Shown piece after piece: positions 11,393-24,683 of a stretch of DNA of 64,000 nucleotides. The stretch is from Gonocerus acuteangulatus (taxonomy: Eukaryota; Arthropoda; Insecta; Hemiptera; Coreidae), in assembly GCA_946811695.1 (NCBI GenBank), contig OX328127.1:47709373-47773372 (forward strand), written 5' to 3'. Within the stretch, counting starts at the first letter, position 1, and each line of letters begins with the position of its first letter. The notes below the pieces were generated by a model. The model ran no database searches. It had not been told where the DNA came from and saw only the letters and a list, made by a program, of their open reading frames with translations. Both the position numbers and the translations under genes were made by a program.

Positions 11393-12140
11393 AATTAATC
11401 CTGATAAGATTCCAGAAATTCTAACAGCCTTTAACTCCTACCATCCCCGGTTAATATTCACCATCGAGACCGAAACTAACAACTCCCTTCCTTTCCTTGA
11501 CATACTCCATATAAGAAATACAGACGGCTCTATATCCACTGATTGGTATACCAAACCCACTTACTCGGGACGACTTCTCCATTACCTTTCCTCACACCCC
11601 AAACACCAAATCCTCAATACTGCCAGCAACCTAATAAATCGAGCCCTCTCCCTATCAGACACCAAATTTCACCCTGCCAACAAATCCCGACTCCTCGATA
11701 TTCTTACTACCAATGGATTTCCTACCAACATTATCACCCGTCTCATAAATTCTTTTAATAACCCTAAACCCATCCCCACTACCCAAGACAATATTGTCCC
11801 TCAATTCAGAGTCCTCCCATATATCCCAAACCTCACAGAAAAAATCCAAAAATCCCTACGCGATACATTCCCCACTCTAAAACTAGGACTATCGACACAG
11901 AACAAACTGAAAAACTTACATACGACTCTTAAAGACCCTATCCCACAAAAAGACAGGACCAATGTAGTCTACAGAATCCCTTGCATCACACCCAACTGCA
12001 ATAGTGCGTACATTGGACAGACTAAAAACCCAGTAAGAAAACGTATCAACAACCACAAAAACGATGTCCGGAACAAAGACATAAAGACAGCTTTAACTAA
12101 GTCATCTCCTCTACCTACTCCAACATCTTCCATTTATTAA
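11345..12140 (+). pseudogene. Penelope-like element: RT end and GIY-YIG endonuclease
   Basis: The PLE part begins just before the reverse transcriptase motif YVDDLFLI (from 11370) and continues through SLPFLDILHIRN. After the RT end and linker comes a GIY-YIG nuclease (about 11961-12075): VVYRIPC, CNSAYIGQT, RKRINNH. The single frame opens at 11217, but codons before about 11345 are antisense to the minus-strand N-terminal piece, so that start is accidental. The N-terminal RT domains are missing. At TALTK the frame leaves the family sequence and stops at 12138-12140; the expected C-terminal block lies on the other strand at 11.0-11.2 kb. The RT would have copied the element RNA and the nuclease would have nicked the target. 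This copy is 5'-truncated and dead. Confidence 0.85.
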
Positions 12141-12588
12141 AAACTCCATCCTAATCCCCTATACCGCCTGCAATATAGCCCTTTATACCTGCATCCCTTT
12201 CCATTAACACAACATTTTATGACTTTATGACCCCTTACTGTACTTCGCCGCTCTTTCTTTCATCTTCTATATTCTCTGTCCATTGGGTGGTCCAGAACCC
12301 CCCCCCCCCCCCCCCCCTCACCAACTCCTTTCTTCCTATGTTTCCCTGTATTAACTGTCAAAAATGATCCCGCATTTGTGAGGAATAGTTCTCTATCTTC
12401 CCATCGGTAAGCCCATATTGTTATTCTTATATCTAATCTAATATGTAATCTGTTATTCTTATATGTGTTTTCCTAATAATCCAAACACTTCTAGAGCACA
12501 TTGTTCCTCTATATATTATGTTCTAGTATTTTATGCTTTGTCTTTTTCCATATATATATGTATATATGTATGTGTATTTGTGTATGTA

Positions 12589-12589
<1 letters not shown>
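12141..12589 (+). other. PLE 3' untranslated region
   Basis: Non-coding sequence between the PLE frame and its microsatellite, with a C-homopolymer at 12299-12316. No other gene seen. Confidence 0.5.

Positions 12590-12655
<66 letters not shown>
12590..12655. repeat. (AT)n microsatellite in PLE 3' region
   Basis: Pure AT tract about 40 bases before the hammerhead motif of the PLE. Confidence 0.95.
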
Positions 12656-12659
<4 letters not shown>

Positions 12660-12693
12660 TTCAGTATTACATCCGTCCTACTTGTTTTTTACA

Positions 12694-12732
12694 GCCCTGA
12701 TGAAGGCTTGAAGTTCAAGCCGAAACGTCGGC
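12694..12732 (+). ncRNA. Type I hammerhead ribozyme of a Penelope-like element
   Basis: All parts are visible in order: stem I strand GCC; core CTGATGA (12697-12703); stem II GGCTTGA/TCAAGCC; core GAA (12722-12724); the self-complementary ACGT in place of a closed stem III; cleavage-site C (12729); and stem I partner GGC (12730-12732). PLEs are known to carry such minimal hammerheads, thought to process element RNA and often to work as dimers through the palindromic stem III. Its position about 550 bases after the GIY-YIG frame agrees with that. Activity is inferred from pairing only. Confidence 0.8.
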
Positions 12733-12779
12733 ACAATAAAACCATTTTTATGATAAAATGTAGTTTTATTAAATAGCAG

Positions 12780-12894
12780 TGACCGAACCCCGACAATCCC
12801 TACCTTGTAAATCTTTCTAGTTGCTATTTGTGGATATTGTCATGAGGTCAACCTTATAAGCGGTCTACCATAGGGGGAGGGAGGAACCGCGCCA
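12780..12894 (-). mobile_element. F2 Helentron-like 5' terminal fragment
   Basis: TCAACCTTATAAGCGG, then GGGGGAGGGAGGAACCGCGC, matches the minus-oriented 5' end of the F2 copy ending at 24680. Only about 110 bases remain, directly after the PLE tail. Confidence 0.6.
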
Positions 12895-13156
12895 AAGGAA
12901 TATTATAAATTTGGTACATTGCCTTTACATGCCTGGATCAGGTCAGTTTAGTGTTTTTATTTCAAGTCTATGGTTTAACAATGACAAATATGTAGCTGCT
13001 GTCTTGTTAATATGTGTATTTATTACGCATTGATTGGAAAGCGCCTTAAAACATGTTATAAGTTCATCTTAAGTTGTTATTGTTCATTTGAATCTAGTTG
13101 CCGTGTCCATTTAAGTGAGACAGAATTTTTTCCTCCTAGATTGCTCATTCGTCCCA

Positions 13157-13234
13157 CTGTAAGCCGGTGGGAATCGAACCCACCATATCCCGCTTATGAA
13201 TCCAAGGCACTAGCCACTAGACCACGGGAGACCC
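13157..13234 (-). mobile_element. tRNA-like sequence, probable SINE head
   Basis: The minus strand contains a perfect A box TGGTCTAGTGG (13214-13224) and a perfect B box GGTTCGATTCC (13170-13180) at tRNA spacing, and the start resembles tRNA-Glu (GGTCTAGTGGCTAG). The anticodon stem does not pair well and no 3' acceptor strand complements the start. I read it as a tRNA-derived SINE head or tRNA pseudogene with an intact polymerase III promoter, not a working tRNA. Confidence 0.65.
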
Positions 13235-13968
13235 ATAAATAATCTATTGTTATGCATTATTTTAGTTGAACGTGACAAAATATCTACTAACTAGAGATCA
13301 TACAGAGAGAAAACAGTTGGCCAAAGTGACGTGCGTGAATTTACTTCTTGAAATGAAGTAGCAAGAATGGAATTAGTGACCATTAAACAGTGTTTGATCT
13401 AGGATTGCCCTGAGGCAGGCATCCCACATCTCTCTACCTCCGAAATCCCCACCTTTCTGCCTACAAAATCCAAACTTAATTAGTGGAAAGTGTCCGTGTT
13501 GCTAGTTAGCAGCGGCTGCTTCTGCTGCTCTGCCCGCAACCTGGTGGCAATTCGTTTAATTGAATCCGTTGAGGGTTGTTAGCAAATATAGACTAGGTCC
13601 ACCGGGGCAAAATTTACACGCTGTATCTTCTCCGTTAGTTTTATCCAATTCACCAATTAGCACTGTATAATTACTGTTAGGTAATGGCTGCAGATGTTTA
13701 ATGAGACAGTTAATTGAAGTATGGCAATTCACGAGAAGTGTACGAGAGCTTGGAGAATTATTTTCGAGTGCCTTTCTTACTAATGATGATATTTTCTATT
13801 TGTTGTTTTGCTTTTGATTCCTCATTTACAATGATGGTTGCACTCATAAAAGATGTTTTGATGTCTTCATCCATTCATAACTTATCGTATCCTACCTAAA
13901 ATGCCCCCCGTTAAAAGGTCTCTCTCTCTCTCGCTCGCTTTATTTATATATATATATACTAAATACAC

Positions 13969-14028
<60 letters not shown>

Positions 14029-14042
14029 CATAGATACATACA
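13235..14042. other. Intergenic DNA with TC and AT tracts, no gene seen
   Basis: Nothing recognisable apart from (TC)n at about 13920 and (AT)n at 13946-14040. Confidence 0.5.
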
Positions 14043-14306
14043 TATAGCGCACTAGTATTTCTAAAGCGACTCAACTCAAAATAAAACTCAACTGAAAATG
14101 TGTCACTCTTGCCTATGTAGGAGGCTTATCATTAAGACAGGAAGAGTGACGCAAGTGCCCTCTCGTGTACAAGCTCTTTGACTAGGTACATACAGCTTTG
14201 ATGGTTGATAAAGAGATATTACCAAGCCTTTCATAGACATAACTATGAATTCAATTGATTGAATTGATTTTTGAGTTGTGTCCCTTTAGAAATACTAGTG
14301 CTATAT
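14043..14306. mobile_element. MITE with ~30-bp terminal inverted repeats
   Basis: The left end (from 14049) CACTAGTATTTCTAAAG, then CGACTCAACTC, is mirrored at the right by GAGTTG, GTCCCTTTAGAAATACTAGTG, then CTATA. The 264-bp unit has no coding capacity and sits in a TATA context, suggesting a Tc1/mariner-type TA insertion. That superfamily call is inference. Confidence 0.7.
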
Positions 14307-16038
14307 ACAAAACATATTATGTTCGTCTGCTGTGTCTGACTAACGCAAACCCTCTTTTTTCGGGCGATAGTCTGCAGGCGGCAATTTTTAATCTAGAATG
14401 AAAAACGCAAATTATTTTGAAGGAAGAAGGTTAAATCTAGTTAAGTACGTAGGATTTTTAAGAAATATTAATTATTTCGAAAATGGTGAACAATTATTCA
14501 TTTTCTCCGTGGAAAGTCGGTCATAAAATCGTTATAATTTAATAAATCGAAAAAAAAAAAAAAAATCCACGTACTTTATCAGCAAATATCATTAGGAAGT
14601 TGCAGTTAAATTTTGAATTTGATCGGGCAAAAATTGAAGATGCCCGAGTATCGCTCGATTTGAAAAACATAGTTTTGAGAAAACGACTTTAACGTTTAAT
14701 GTTCTCAAGTGTTCATTTTTTTCTATTAATTTTTTTTATATACCTTCTTGTAATAAAGATAAAAAAATGGCTTTTAATTTTGAAATGTATTGAAGGAGGA
14801 CCAAAAAAAAATTGTATTTTATCTTTTAAAAAAGAGACCAATCGAAGCTCGCTCAAAAAATTATCTTCAAATCAGCATCGGGATTTCAGTCAAAAAATCG
14901 TAAATTATTTTTCCCATCTAAAGAAATTTTCTTCATATAAACTCTCTTGGATATAATTTTCGATTCGTTAAGACTTTAAGCTTCGAAAAAAGCTTATGCT
15001 TTGACCCAACTGAAATGTATTTGTTTATTTGCTATAGAATAGGCTTAAAGATGTAATCCGGATTAAAATTATTAAAGTGAGATTAATGTGGTTAAACCTT
15101 AAAATTGTTAGGTTCTCTGAATGAATAACCTTCGATTTTGGCCTAATTACGTATTGTATAAACCTAGACTACTTACATTTTGGTACGATAGTCAACCGTT
15201 AATAAAGTGGAGGATGCTGGTAAAGAGAAAATGATGAGAAGAAATTTTAATTTCGTTTCGACATTAATAATCTCTGCTTTATGTGGGAGCTTTATTCATA
15301 GGGGGGGGGGGGGGGAAGGGGAGTGCATTAAATCGGAAAACCCCATGAATAGGAACCAGAGAATCTTAGAAGTATCTCAGATCTGTACGTGTGTTCATCA
15401 AGATTTAATAGAAATAATTATCTCCAACGTAACTTTCAAAGCTAGGGTCCTCAGGAAGAAAATGCGTATGGAATATTACGACGAAAGGATTCGTGAAGAG
15501 AGAGATGCTCTTGAAGAAAAAATAACATTGGTTAGATTGAGTGCGTGCCGTACGTCGAGTGCTATACACATATTGAAGCTTGCCTTGGGGGCTGTTCTTT
15601 GAAGTTTACCCAAGATCCTCTATACTTCACGAGCAGTGATACACTTTTTAATTTACTCAAAAAGCGCTCCGCCCTAAAGGAAGGGAGTCTGAAGGATTTT
15701 CAATGTTACAGACTACCTTCTCAGCCAAAGGCATATAAATTCAACCCTCAAAGGGCCCCGGCCTTGGAAGTCGTAGGAGGTTTACTTGAGTGTAGCTGTT
15801 GAATCTCTTCGACTTCCTTTGGACTTAGAAGGCACAATTGAGCCATTTGTTTTGCTTAGAGCTCAATTAATTTTTTTTTCTTGCTAAGGGGATTTTTTTC
15901 GCTATTCTTTGAAGTAACATTTTTATTAATACGCACTATGAACTTACCGCCTCTTCATTATCATTAGCTAAACCTCATCTACATACACTCTTCTCCGTCT
16001 CTCAAACATATACCCAACACACGTTTCCTCGTTTGTTT
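14307..16038. other. Intergenic DNA, no gene seen
   Basis: The frame at 15207-15602 (131 codons) crosses a G-homopolymer (15301-15314), lacks recognisable domains and has ordinary AT-rich composition, so I do not call it a gene. No RNA gene seen. Confidence 0.45.
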
Positions 16039-16172
16039 AGCAGTTTCCGAAGGAATTAAGGTATTGTGGTGGCACTGTTGCAAGAATTTTTGGAATAAGT
16101 CTTCAAATCTTCATCGATCGTACCTGCTACATACCGACCCTGACCCCCCCCCCCCCCCCCCGTTGAAATGCA

Positions 16173-16246
<74 letters not shown>

Positions 16247-16834
16247 CAGGGTACTCCGAAAATATACGGCCTAACTTCAGGGATCAATGCAGGATGAAAA
16301 ACAGTCCTTTGGCATATTTCTCGTTTTTGCTTTGTTTCCGAATAAAAACTCAAATAAACACGATTTTGAATAGGCATTATTTCATAATGCCAATATAAAA
16401 ATGATTAAAAATATATATTTCCTCTTCCAACCCCCCTACCCACCCAACTGCCCCCTAAAACAAAACAAAAAACATCTTCTTGGTCGAAAAAAATAAATGA
16501 AGACAATTTTTTTCTAAAGAAAGTGCTAAAACACACAAAATTGTTAATAAAATTGAAATTTCAATTCTTAAAACAGTTTGAAATTTAACACTGGGGCCAT
16601 ACATAATTAAAAAAAATAATAATTTTCATTATTCCACACAAAATCAGAGGCAAACTTACTCCTATGTTGGGGGGGGGGAGTATACATGTATAAAGGAGGG
16701 GAAGTGCTGGTAGGGTGAGTGGAGGGGGTAGAAATAAAACATATATGTAATATTAATGATAGATTTTAATGATGAAGGGTAATTTTAATGATGAGGAATG
16801 TTTTTAGTTATGCAGCCCCTGCGTGACGGACTTT
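16039..16834 (+). mobile_element. F1 Helentron-like element, short copy
   Basis: The 5' end follows a TTT: AGCAGTTTCCGAAGG, then TTCAAATCTTCATCGATC, as in the 27.2-kb copy. It continues through a C-homopolymer, a CT/AT microsatellite (16172-16247) and non-homologous filler, and ends GCAGCCCCTGC, GTGACGGACTTT at 16834. Right after the microsatellite, CAGGGTACTCCGAAAATA (from 16247) looks like one end of a mariner-type element inserted at TA. No minisatellite units are present, so it is a deletion derivative. Confidence 0.65.
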
Positions 16835-18983
16835 CTTTACTTTTAATGTTCTGTGCGTTAATATTAACACTCCTTGCCTCCCCTCTTGAGAGTAGCACTA
16901 TATTCGGTAGGCAGAGGGCTTCATCTTCGGCTAATTTCTATTTGGAAAGTAATTTAACCCTAGGAGAGAAGTACGTGCGTTAATATAAACAACGACAATC
17001 TAACACTCAAGAGAATCATTTCTGTCATACAATCTACAGAAAACTAGAAGTTTAGCACATCTCTTAATTCGACAGTACACGTTTGAACAATCACGTGAAA
17101 AAAGCCTACACATTGGTACCATTGTACGTCACCTCCCTCAAATAAAACAAAAATGACAAAATAGTTGTTGTAAGTGAGTGTTTATTGACAGACATATTTT
17201 TGGGACGAGTTATGTACAGTTTACCACACCTTTCCAGCAAGGATAGGGCTAATCCCCCCTTTTTTTAAAGAAAAGTTCTCAGCCCTAGTGGGAATCGATA
17301 CCAGAACCTTAGGCACGGAGTGCTCACGCCTTAGCACTCCTTTATTTTCAGAATACATGAATGCTACGCTCCGGGTTTCTTTTATCCATGAACAACAGAA
17401 AATTCGGCTTATTATAAGTGGGGTTTATCTACGTACCCGATCAGGAACGGTTTTAATCTGCGTTATATTGCCAGTTAACTCCCTATACAACGACTGCCCG
17501 TAATTATAGAATTGTTTACACTCTTGACATTAATAAGAGAGGTGTAAGTAAGTTGTCTATTCATGTGCTGATGATCATTTCCTTGCAATTAAACTCAATA
17601 TTTATCGTGTTGATCTACTATGATAGATGTAGCATTCAGAAAATAGCACATTTACCTATATTTCAGGAGGAAGAAAGCACCCACGACATTCGTCCGACAA
17701 TCAAAAGGTTGGTGAAAATTATCTTGATTGGAATCGCATACAATGATAATAAATAATGATTTAAGGCTACCTATTTAAATGAGAAAATCATATTGGCTAT
17801 CTATTATGAAAGTGAACTTGACAGCACTAATGGGCTTATATTGATTTACCAATCAACTACAACTGTAGCTATTAATTATCAACACTTAAACCAGCCCTGA
17901 GGCTACAATCAGCTGTTGGCTTCCCTCACAGGATGCCATAGTGGGTTTAAAACTTACTCATAACACCCGACAAGGCTAAGCATATTCCTTGTTCATGAGT
18001 AATGCTGTTTTCTGTAGATTTTGCTATCTTGTATAGAAGGAAAACAAGATCTTGCTATCTTGTAGCCTTCTTGTGACAAGAAGATGTTTGAAGGAAAACA
18101 AATTATCACCAACATTGCCTAGCGTCGTATTGCTGATCTTTTGAATCCAATGACTATTATAAATTGAAAACTTATATGTTCTATATGATTATGTTTCCTG
18201 CACTTTAATTTTTAGTTATTTGAGTCGCCAAATTTTGCTATTTATCTCTACAATTAATGTTAACTCTAAAGATGTGAAAAGATTAAAATGTCGACTTAAG
18301 ACGCCCAAGACCAATAACTCTGGTCTATAAGGGAATTGTCCCAAGAGATCTATGTAGAACTTATTGTAGAGCTCGATGGCCACATTCTTGAGGTGCCACA
18401 CGTTTTTCTGTATCGCCCTCCAATTCTTAGAAAATCGGTAAAAACGAAAAACAGCGTTAATCGATAATTAAAAGTTATTGATTCCTTTAATGCAAACTAT
18501 TCCTTTTATAAAATGGCTTTTAAAGAAGATGCTCACACAATAAAAAGAAAAAAAAAAACAAAAAAAACCTTTAGGACTTTCTTTAATGAAAGACCTAAAT
18601 AAACCTGGATTACAATTGATTCCCTATTTGTGAAATGGACCATTTCTTAATTAAGACCGACTGGTAAAATAGACATTCAGACTATTGGCGGGAGAAGTCC
18701 AATACTATCGACTAAGTTTTGTTAGTAGTCCAAAACTATGAGGAGCTTAGACAGGGTATTCTTTGTGGCTGGATACCGGGATTCGTTCCAGGGGACTCGA
18801 GGGCTTAATGGCGGAGAATCGGCTTTAATTAGTGTTTTAATGGCTAAACTATGGTCACTCTTGGCTCGCATTAAGGCCAAAGAATGCAAGCTGCTCGTGT
18901 AAGGTATTTACATTGCGACAATTGAATGACATAGAGGGTTATATTTACACAGTTCAGCCTAATTACGACCTGTGTTACATATG
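16835..18983. other. Intergenic DNA with one possible tRNA-like head
   Basis: No gene seen. On the minus strand at about 17262-17340, GGTATCGATTCCCAC resembles a polymerase III B box within a tRNA-like stretch (GCTAAGGCGTGAGCACTCC upstream). It may be another SINE head, but pairing is poor. A short local duplication CTTGCTATCTTGTA occurs near 18020-18065. Confidence 0.4.
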
Positions 18984-19012
18984 TGAGTGTGTGTGTGTGT
19001 ATATATATATTT

Positions 19013-19063
<51 letters not shown>
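18984..19063. repeat. (GT)n/(AT)n microsatellite
   Basis: A short GT run passes into AT alternation and abuts the left hammerhead-bearing arm. Confidence 0.95.
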
Positions 19064-19066
<3 letters not shown>

Positions 19067-19152
19067 CACTTTTTCTTGTTTGTTTTTCTGGCAGGGGGTC
19101 GATAAAGCAGTACACTCTTTGTTCACATTAACTGCTTTATTTGTTATGCTTC

Positions 19153-19191
19153 ACCCGACATGTTTCGTGAATTTCGCACCTCTTCAGGGGC
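19153..19191 (-). ncRNA. Type I hammerhead motif (left arm)
   Basis: Minus strand: stem I GCCC (19188-19191), core CTGAAGA (19181-19187), stem II GTGCGAAATTCAC, GAA, self-complementary ACATGT, cleavage-site C, and stem I partner GGGT with one G-U pair. The core fits the consensus CUGANGA...GAA. It is the mirror partner of the motif at 19240. Confidence 0.7.
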
Positions 19192-19239
19192 TTTCATGTT
19201 GGCTAGACAACATGACGAGAGGACTTCTTGATAAGGAAA

Positions 19240-19279
19240 GCCCCTGAAGAGGTGCGAAAAGGCACGAAACATGTCGGGC
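19240..19279 (+). ncRNA. Type I hammerhead motif (right arm)
   Basis: Stem I GCCC (19240-19243) pairs perfectly with GGGC (19276-19279). Core CTGAAGA is at 19244-19250; stem II GTGC/GCAC closes GAAAAG; core GAA starts at 19266; ACATGT is the palindromic stem III; the cleavage-site C is 19275. It is the best-formed motif after that at 12694, and dimer formation through ACATGT is expected from PLE precedent. Confidence 0.75.
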
Positions 19280-19396
19280 GAAACATAACAAATAAACCAG
19301 TTAATGTGAACAAAGAGTGTACTGCTTTATCGACCCCCTGCCAGAAAAACAAACAAGAAAAAATGGAAAATATATATCGGGTCATCTTTCACAAAA

Positions 19397-19398
<2 letters not shown>

Positions 19399-19444
<46 letters not shown>

Positions 19445-19465
19445 ATGTGTGTGTGTGTGTGTATA
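19399..19465. repeat. (AT)n/(GT)n microsatellite
   Basis: AT alternation then a short GT run, directly next to the 3' end of the minus-strand LINE fragment that follows. Confidence 0.95.
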
Positions 19466-19596
19466 TATTTATTTATTTCGTTTTAGAGCCGCAACTCGGC
19501 GATTTGCTCTATGAACATGTACGGTGCAAACAAAATAAAAGGCCTATAAAATCAAAAAAGTAAAACATTTAATTATACAGTAGAAAACAACTTAAA
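19455..19596 (-). mobile_element. LINE 3' end, 5'-truncated
   Basis: About 135 bases are nearly identical to 21121-21250 in direct orientation. On the minus strand both end in GTTGCGGCTCTAAAACGAAA, then TAAATA and a TA/CA microsatellite. The longer copy carries RNase H-domain sequence upstream, which identifies these as the 3' ends of a non-LTR retrotransposon whose tail is a TA-rich simple repeat, not poly(A). Confidence 0.65.
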
Positions 19597-19916
19597 TTGT
19601 ATTAGTTTTCTTATTTTTTCATTAATGTCATCTACTGTTTGAGTATCTTGCAGCCCTTGAGATTAAAAAGAAATTTTTCAATCTACTATGAGACGATGAA
19701 TGGGCCCAAGAGTACCAGATCTAAAGCACTAATGATTTACACATAAAAAACACAATATAAATAGGATTCGTCACATTATATCATTAGTACCCTGCTTATA
19801 ATTAAAAAAATGCGTCGTGCAATTAGGAAGTAACAAGATAGGAACTGCAAAGGTAGATAGTAGATTTGTGATAAGGTGTTGTCATATTAAGAGAAATTCA
19901 TAGAACTTTCATTCAT

Positions 19917-19957
19917 GCCAACGGCCATAGCCACGTAGAATGCACCGTTTCCCGTGC
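19917..19957 (+). pseudogene. 5S rRNA-derived fragment with A-rich tail
   Basis: GCCAACGGCCATAGCCACGT, then GAATGCACCG, is the start of the 5S rRNA-like head seen at 42.5 kb. It breaks after about 41 bases into a long A-rich tract (to about 20002). It looks like an internally deleted copy of the 5S-derived SINE inserted into arm C. Confidence 0.65.
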
Positions 19958-20183
19958 AAAAAAAAAAAAAATAAAATAAATAAAAAAAACAAAAAAAAAA
20001 AACGATTCTTGGGTTTGTATATAACCGAAATGTAGGTCATGAATGTAGGATATCAAAAGCAGGAAGGAGAGATGCTACGAGGCATCCGCCATTAATATGG
20101 CATGAAGACGACCGCTGCACCCCATCCCCATGATCCATGACCCCCTGTTAGTTTTAATATTTCAAAAAGCTTGGATCCGCATA

Positions 20184-20313
20184 ACAAGTATTTATTGCTC
20201 GGTTTGGACACAACAAGTTCATAAAGTTCAATATCCAAAGCCCCTCGCCCCAGTCTTCGTTTATGCAGTATGTGCTTTCCTGTAGAGGAGGATCTTGTCT
20301 TCCCTTCAGGCAA
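20184..20313 (-). other. Coding-like block shared by both C arms (left)
   Basis: The minus-strand frame encodes a 43-residue stretch containing RSSSTGKHILHKRRLGRG and LDIELYELVVSKPSN, identical to that of the right arm (22884-23012). It is GC-richer than its surroundings and may be a captured exon, but I do not recognise it and no splice sites are obvious. Confidence 0.35.
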
Positions 20314-20994
20314 ACATTTCCCTATATATATCCTAGATATAATGCCTCTCGAAGTTCTATATAAGATTTTATCAGTGCTCTACAGGAAAAGGGAACGAGC
20401 AGAAATATATTTCAGCATTAAATTAATGAAGCGAATATTAGTATTTTGAGCTCTAAATAATTAATTAGTTTTGTTATTTCTCTAAGTAATCATTGTGTGC
20501 AGTAGATGCGGGCAAACAAAAACTATTCCCTAGCTTGTTTTTAGGTGTATGATTAGAAACTCTTAATATTTCACCCTCAATCAAGCGCAACCATTACATC
20601 CGAAAAAGTTATCAACAGTCAATTGAGGTATTCCCATCGAAATTTACAACATATTCGAAATTCGAAAACTGCTCGTGTCTGTTCATAAAACATTGTTGCA
20701 ATACTCACTCTAAAACAAAATTAACTATAATGTATACAACTTAGTTTTGATGAGTTTGGGACAAGTTAAAAACATTTCAAGTCAGTGCGTTGCGACGTTT
20801 CAAAGTGCCAAAAGCAAGAATATACATTTATTCACAATTTTTCAAAAAAAATGGTTAAACATATCACCACGAAATTGATTTTATTCGAATAATTCGTCTT
20901 TTTTCGCCCAATGACACTATTGCATTGAAAGGATTCTGCTAGTCATCAAACTTGATAATTTCAGGCCAAGTATGTTTGTAGCAAATTTGTGTAT

Positions 20995-21812
<818 letters not shown>

Positions 21813-23280
21813 TGAAATTTGCTACAAACATACTTGGCTTGAAATTATCAAGTTTGATAACTAGCAGACTCCTTTCAATGCATTAGTGTCATTGGGCGAA
21901 AAAAGACGAATTATTCGAATAAAATCAATTTCGTGGTAATATGTTTAACCATTTTTTTTTTTAAATTGTGAATAAATGTATATTTTTGCTTTTGGCACTT
22001 TGAAACGTCGCGAAGCACTGACTTGAAATGTTTTTAACTTGTCCCAAACTCATCAAAACTAAGTTGTATACATTATAGTTAATTTTGTTTTAGAGTGAGT
22101 ATTGCAACAATGTTTTATGAACAGACACGAGCAGTTTTCGAATTTCGAATATGTTGTAAATTTCGATGGGAATACCTCAATTGACTGTTGATAACTTTTT
22201 CGGATGTAATGGTTTCGCTTGATTGAGGGTGAAATATTAAGAGTTTCTAATCATACACCTAAAAACAAGCTAGGGAATAGTTTTTGTTTGCCCGCATCTA
22301 CTGCACACAATGATTACTTAGAGAAATAACAAAACTAATTAATTATTTAGAGCTCAAAATACTAATATTCGCTTCATTAATTTAATGCTGAAATATATTT
22401 CTGCTCGTTCCCTTTTCCTGTAGAGCACTGATAAAATCTTATATAGAACTTCGAGAGGCATTATATCTAGGATATATCTGAAATCCAAAAATGTATATTA
22501 ATAAATCTACGAATTAGTCGCAAAGTTTGATTGACGCTATATCGGATAATCTTGGTACATTTCAAGTTATTTTGAATAAACTTTATTCGAGATGGGATAT
22601 ATACTAGCTGCGATAAAATGTGGAACAGCTCAAATTAAGACACTCTCATAGAAGAGATTCAAACTGGAAGTTTCATTTCTCTTTTGCTGTAGAGAGATTA
22701 TCCGGAAGGCAGGGACACGAGAGGATGCTTTGAATTAGGCATAAAAACGCTCATTTTACATGCGAACTTTTAAAGCCGCCCTAAGGTATAGAGGGGAGTG
22801 CTTGTCGTTTATGCCCCTCAAGGACACTTTATGACCCAATATAACAACCTACAATTGCTCATGTAAAGCTCCTGGGGAAATGTTTGCCTGAAGGGAAGAC
22901 AAGATCCTCCTCTACAGGAAAGCACATACTGCATAAACGAAGACTGGGGCGAGGGGCTTTGGATATTGAACTTTATGAACTTGTTGTGTCCAAACCGAGC
23001 AATAAATACTATGACAACACCTTATCACAAATCTACTATCTACCTTTGCAGTTCCTATCTTGTTACTTCCTAATTGCAAGACGCATTTTTTTAATTTTAA
23101 GTAGGGTGCTAATGATATAATTGTGACGGATCCTATTTATATTGTGTTTTATGTGTAAATCATTAGTGCTTTAGATTATCTGGTACTCTTGGGCCCATTC
23201 ATCGTCTCATAGTAGATTGAAAAATTTCTTTTTAATCTCAAGGGCTGCAAGATACACAAACAGTAGATGACATTAATGAC
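21813..23280. repeat. Palindrome arm C (right)
   Basis: Reverse-complement partner of 19612-20990, with about 390 extra bases (22480-22873) absent from the left arm. In those extra bases I see no gene. Confidence 0.85.
22884..23012 (+). other. Coding-like block shared by both C arms (right)
   Basis: Plus-strand counterpart of 20184-20313 with the same peptide (GKTRSSSTGKHILHKRRL). After NKY the frame runs into non-coding sequence. Product unknown. Confidence 0.35.
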
Positions 23281-23287
23281 ACTAATG

Positions 23288-24680
<1,393 letters not shown>

Positions 24681-24683
24681 AAG

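Larger units (their letters stand above)
19064..19372. repeat. Inverted pair of PLE-type 3' tails
   Basis: 19064-19197 and 19237-19372 are reverse complements with few differences, separated by about 40 unique bases. Each arm runs from a hammerhead core outward through ACATAACAAATAAA-type sequence to CAAGAAAAA. The 5' ends of the two tails face each other, and AT microsatellites flank the pair on both sides. Confidence 0.85.
19612..20990. repeat. Palindrome arm C (left)
   Basis: Inverted copy of 21813-23280. Matching blocks are 19612-19890 with 23010-23280, 20184-20320 with 22875-23010, and 20326-20988 with 21815-22476. The left arm has gained an insertion (about 19890-20183, including a 5S fragment and A-rich tail) and lacks the right arm's 22480-22873. 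So the arms have diverged by indels while the remaining sequence stays close. Confidence 0.85.

Noticed and set aside
13157..13234. Functional tRNA gene
   Set aside because: A and B boxes are perfect, but anticodon stem and acceptor stem do not pair.
15207..15602. 131-codon frame
   Set aside because: Crosses a G-homopolymer, has no family motif and no support from splice sites or neighbours.
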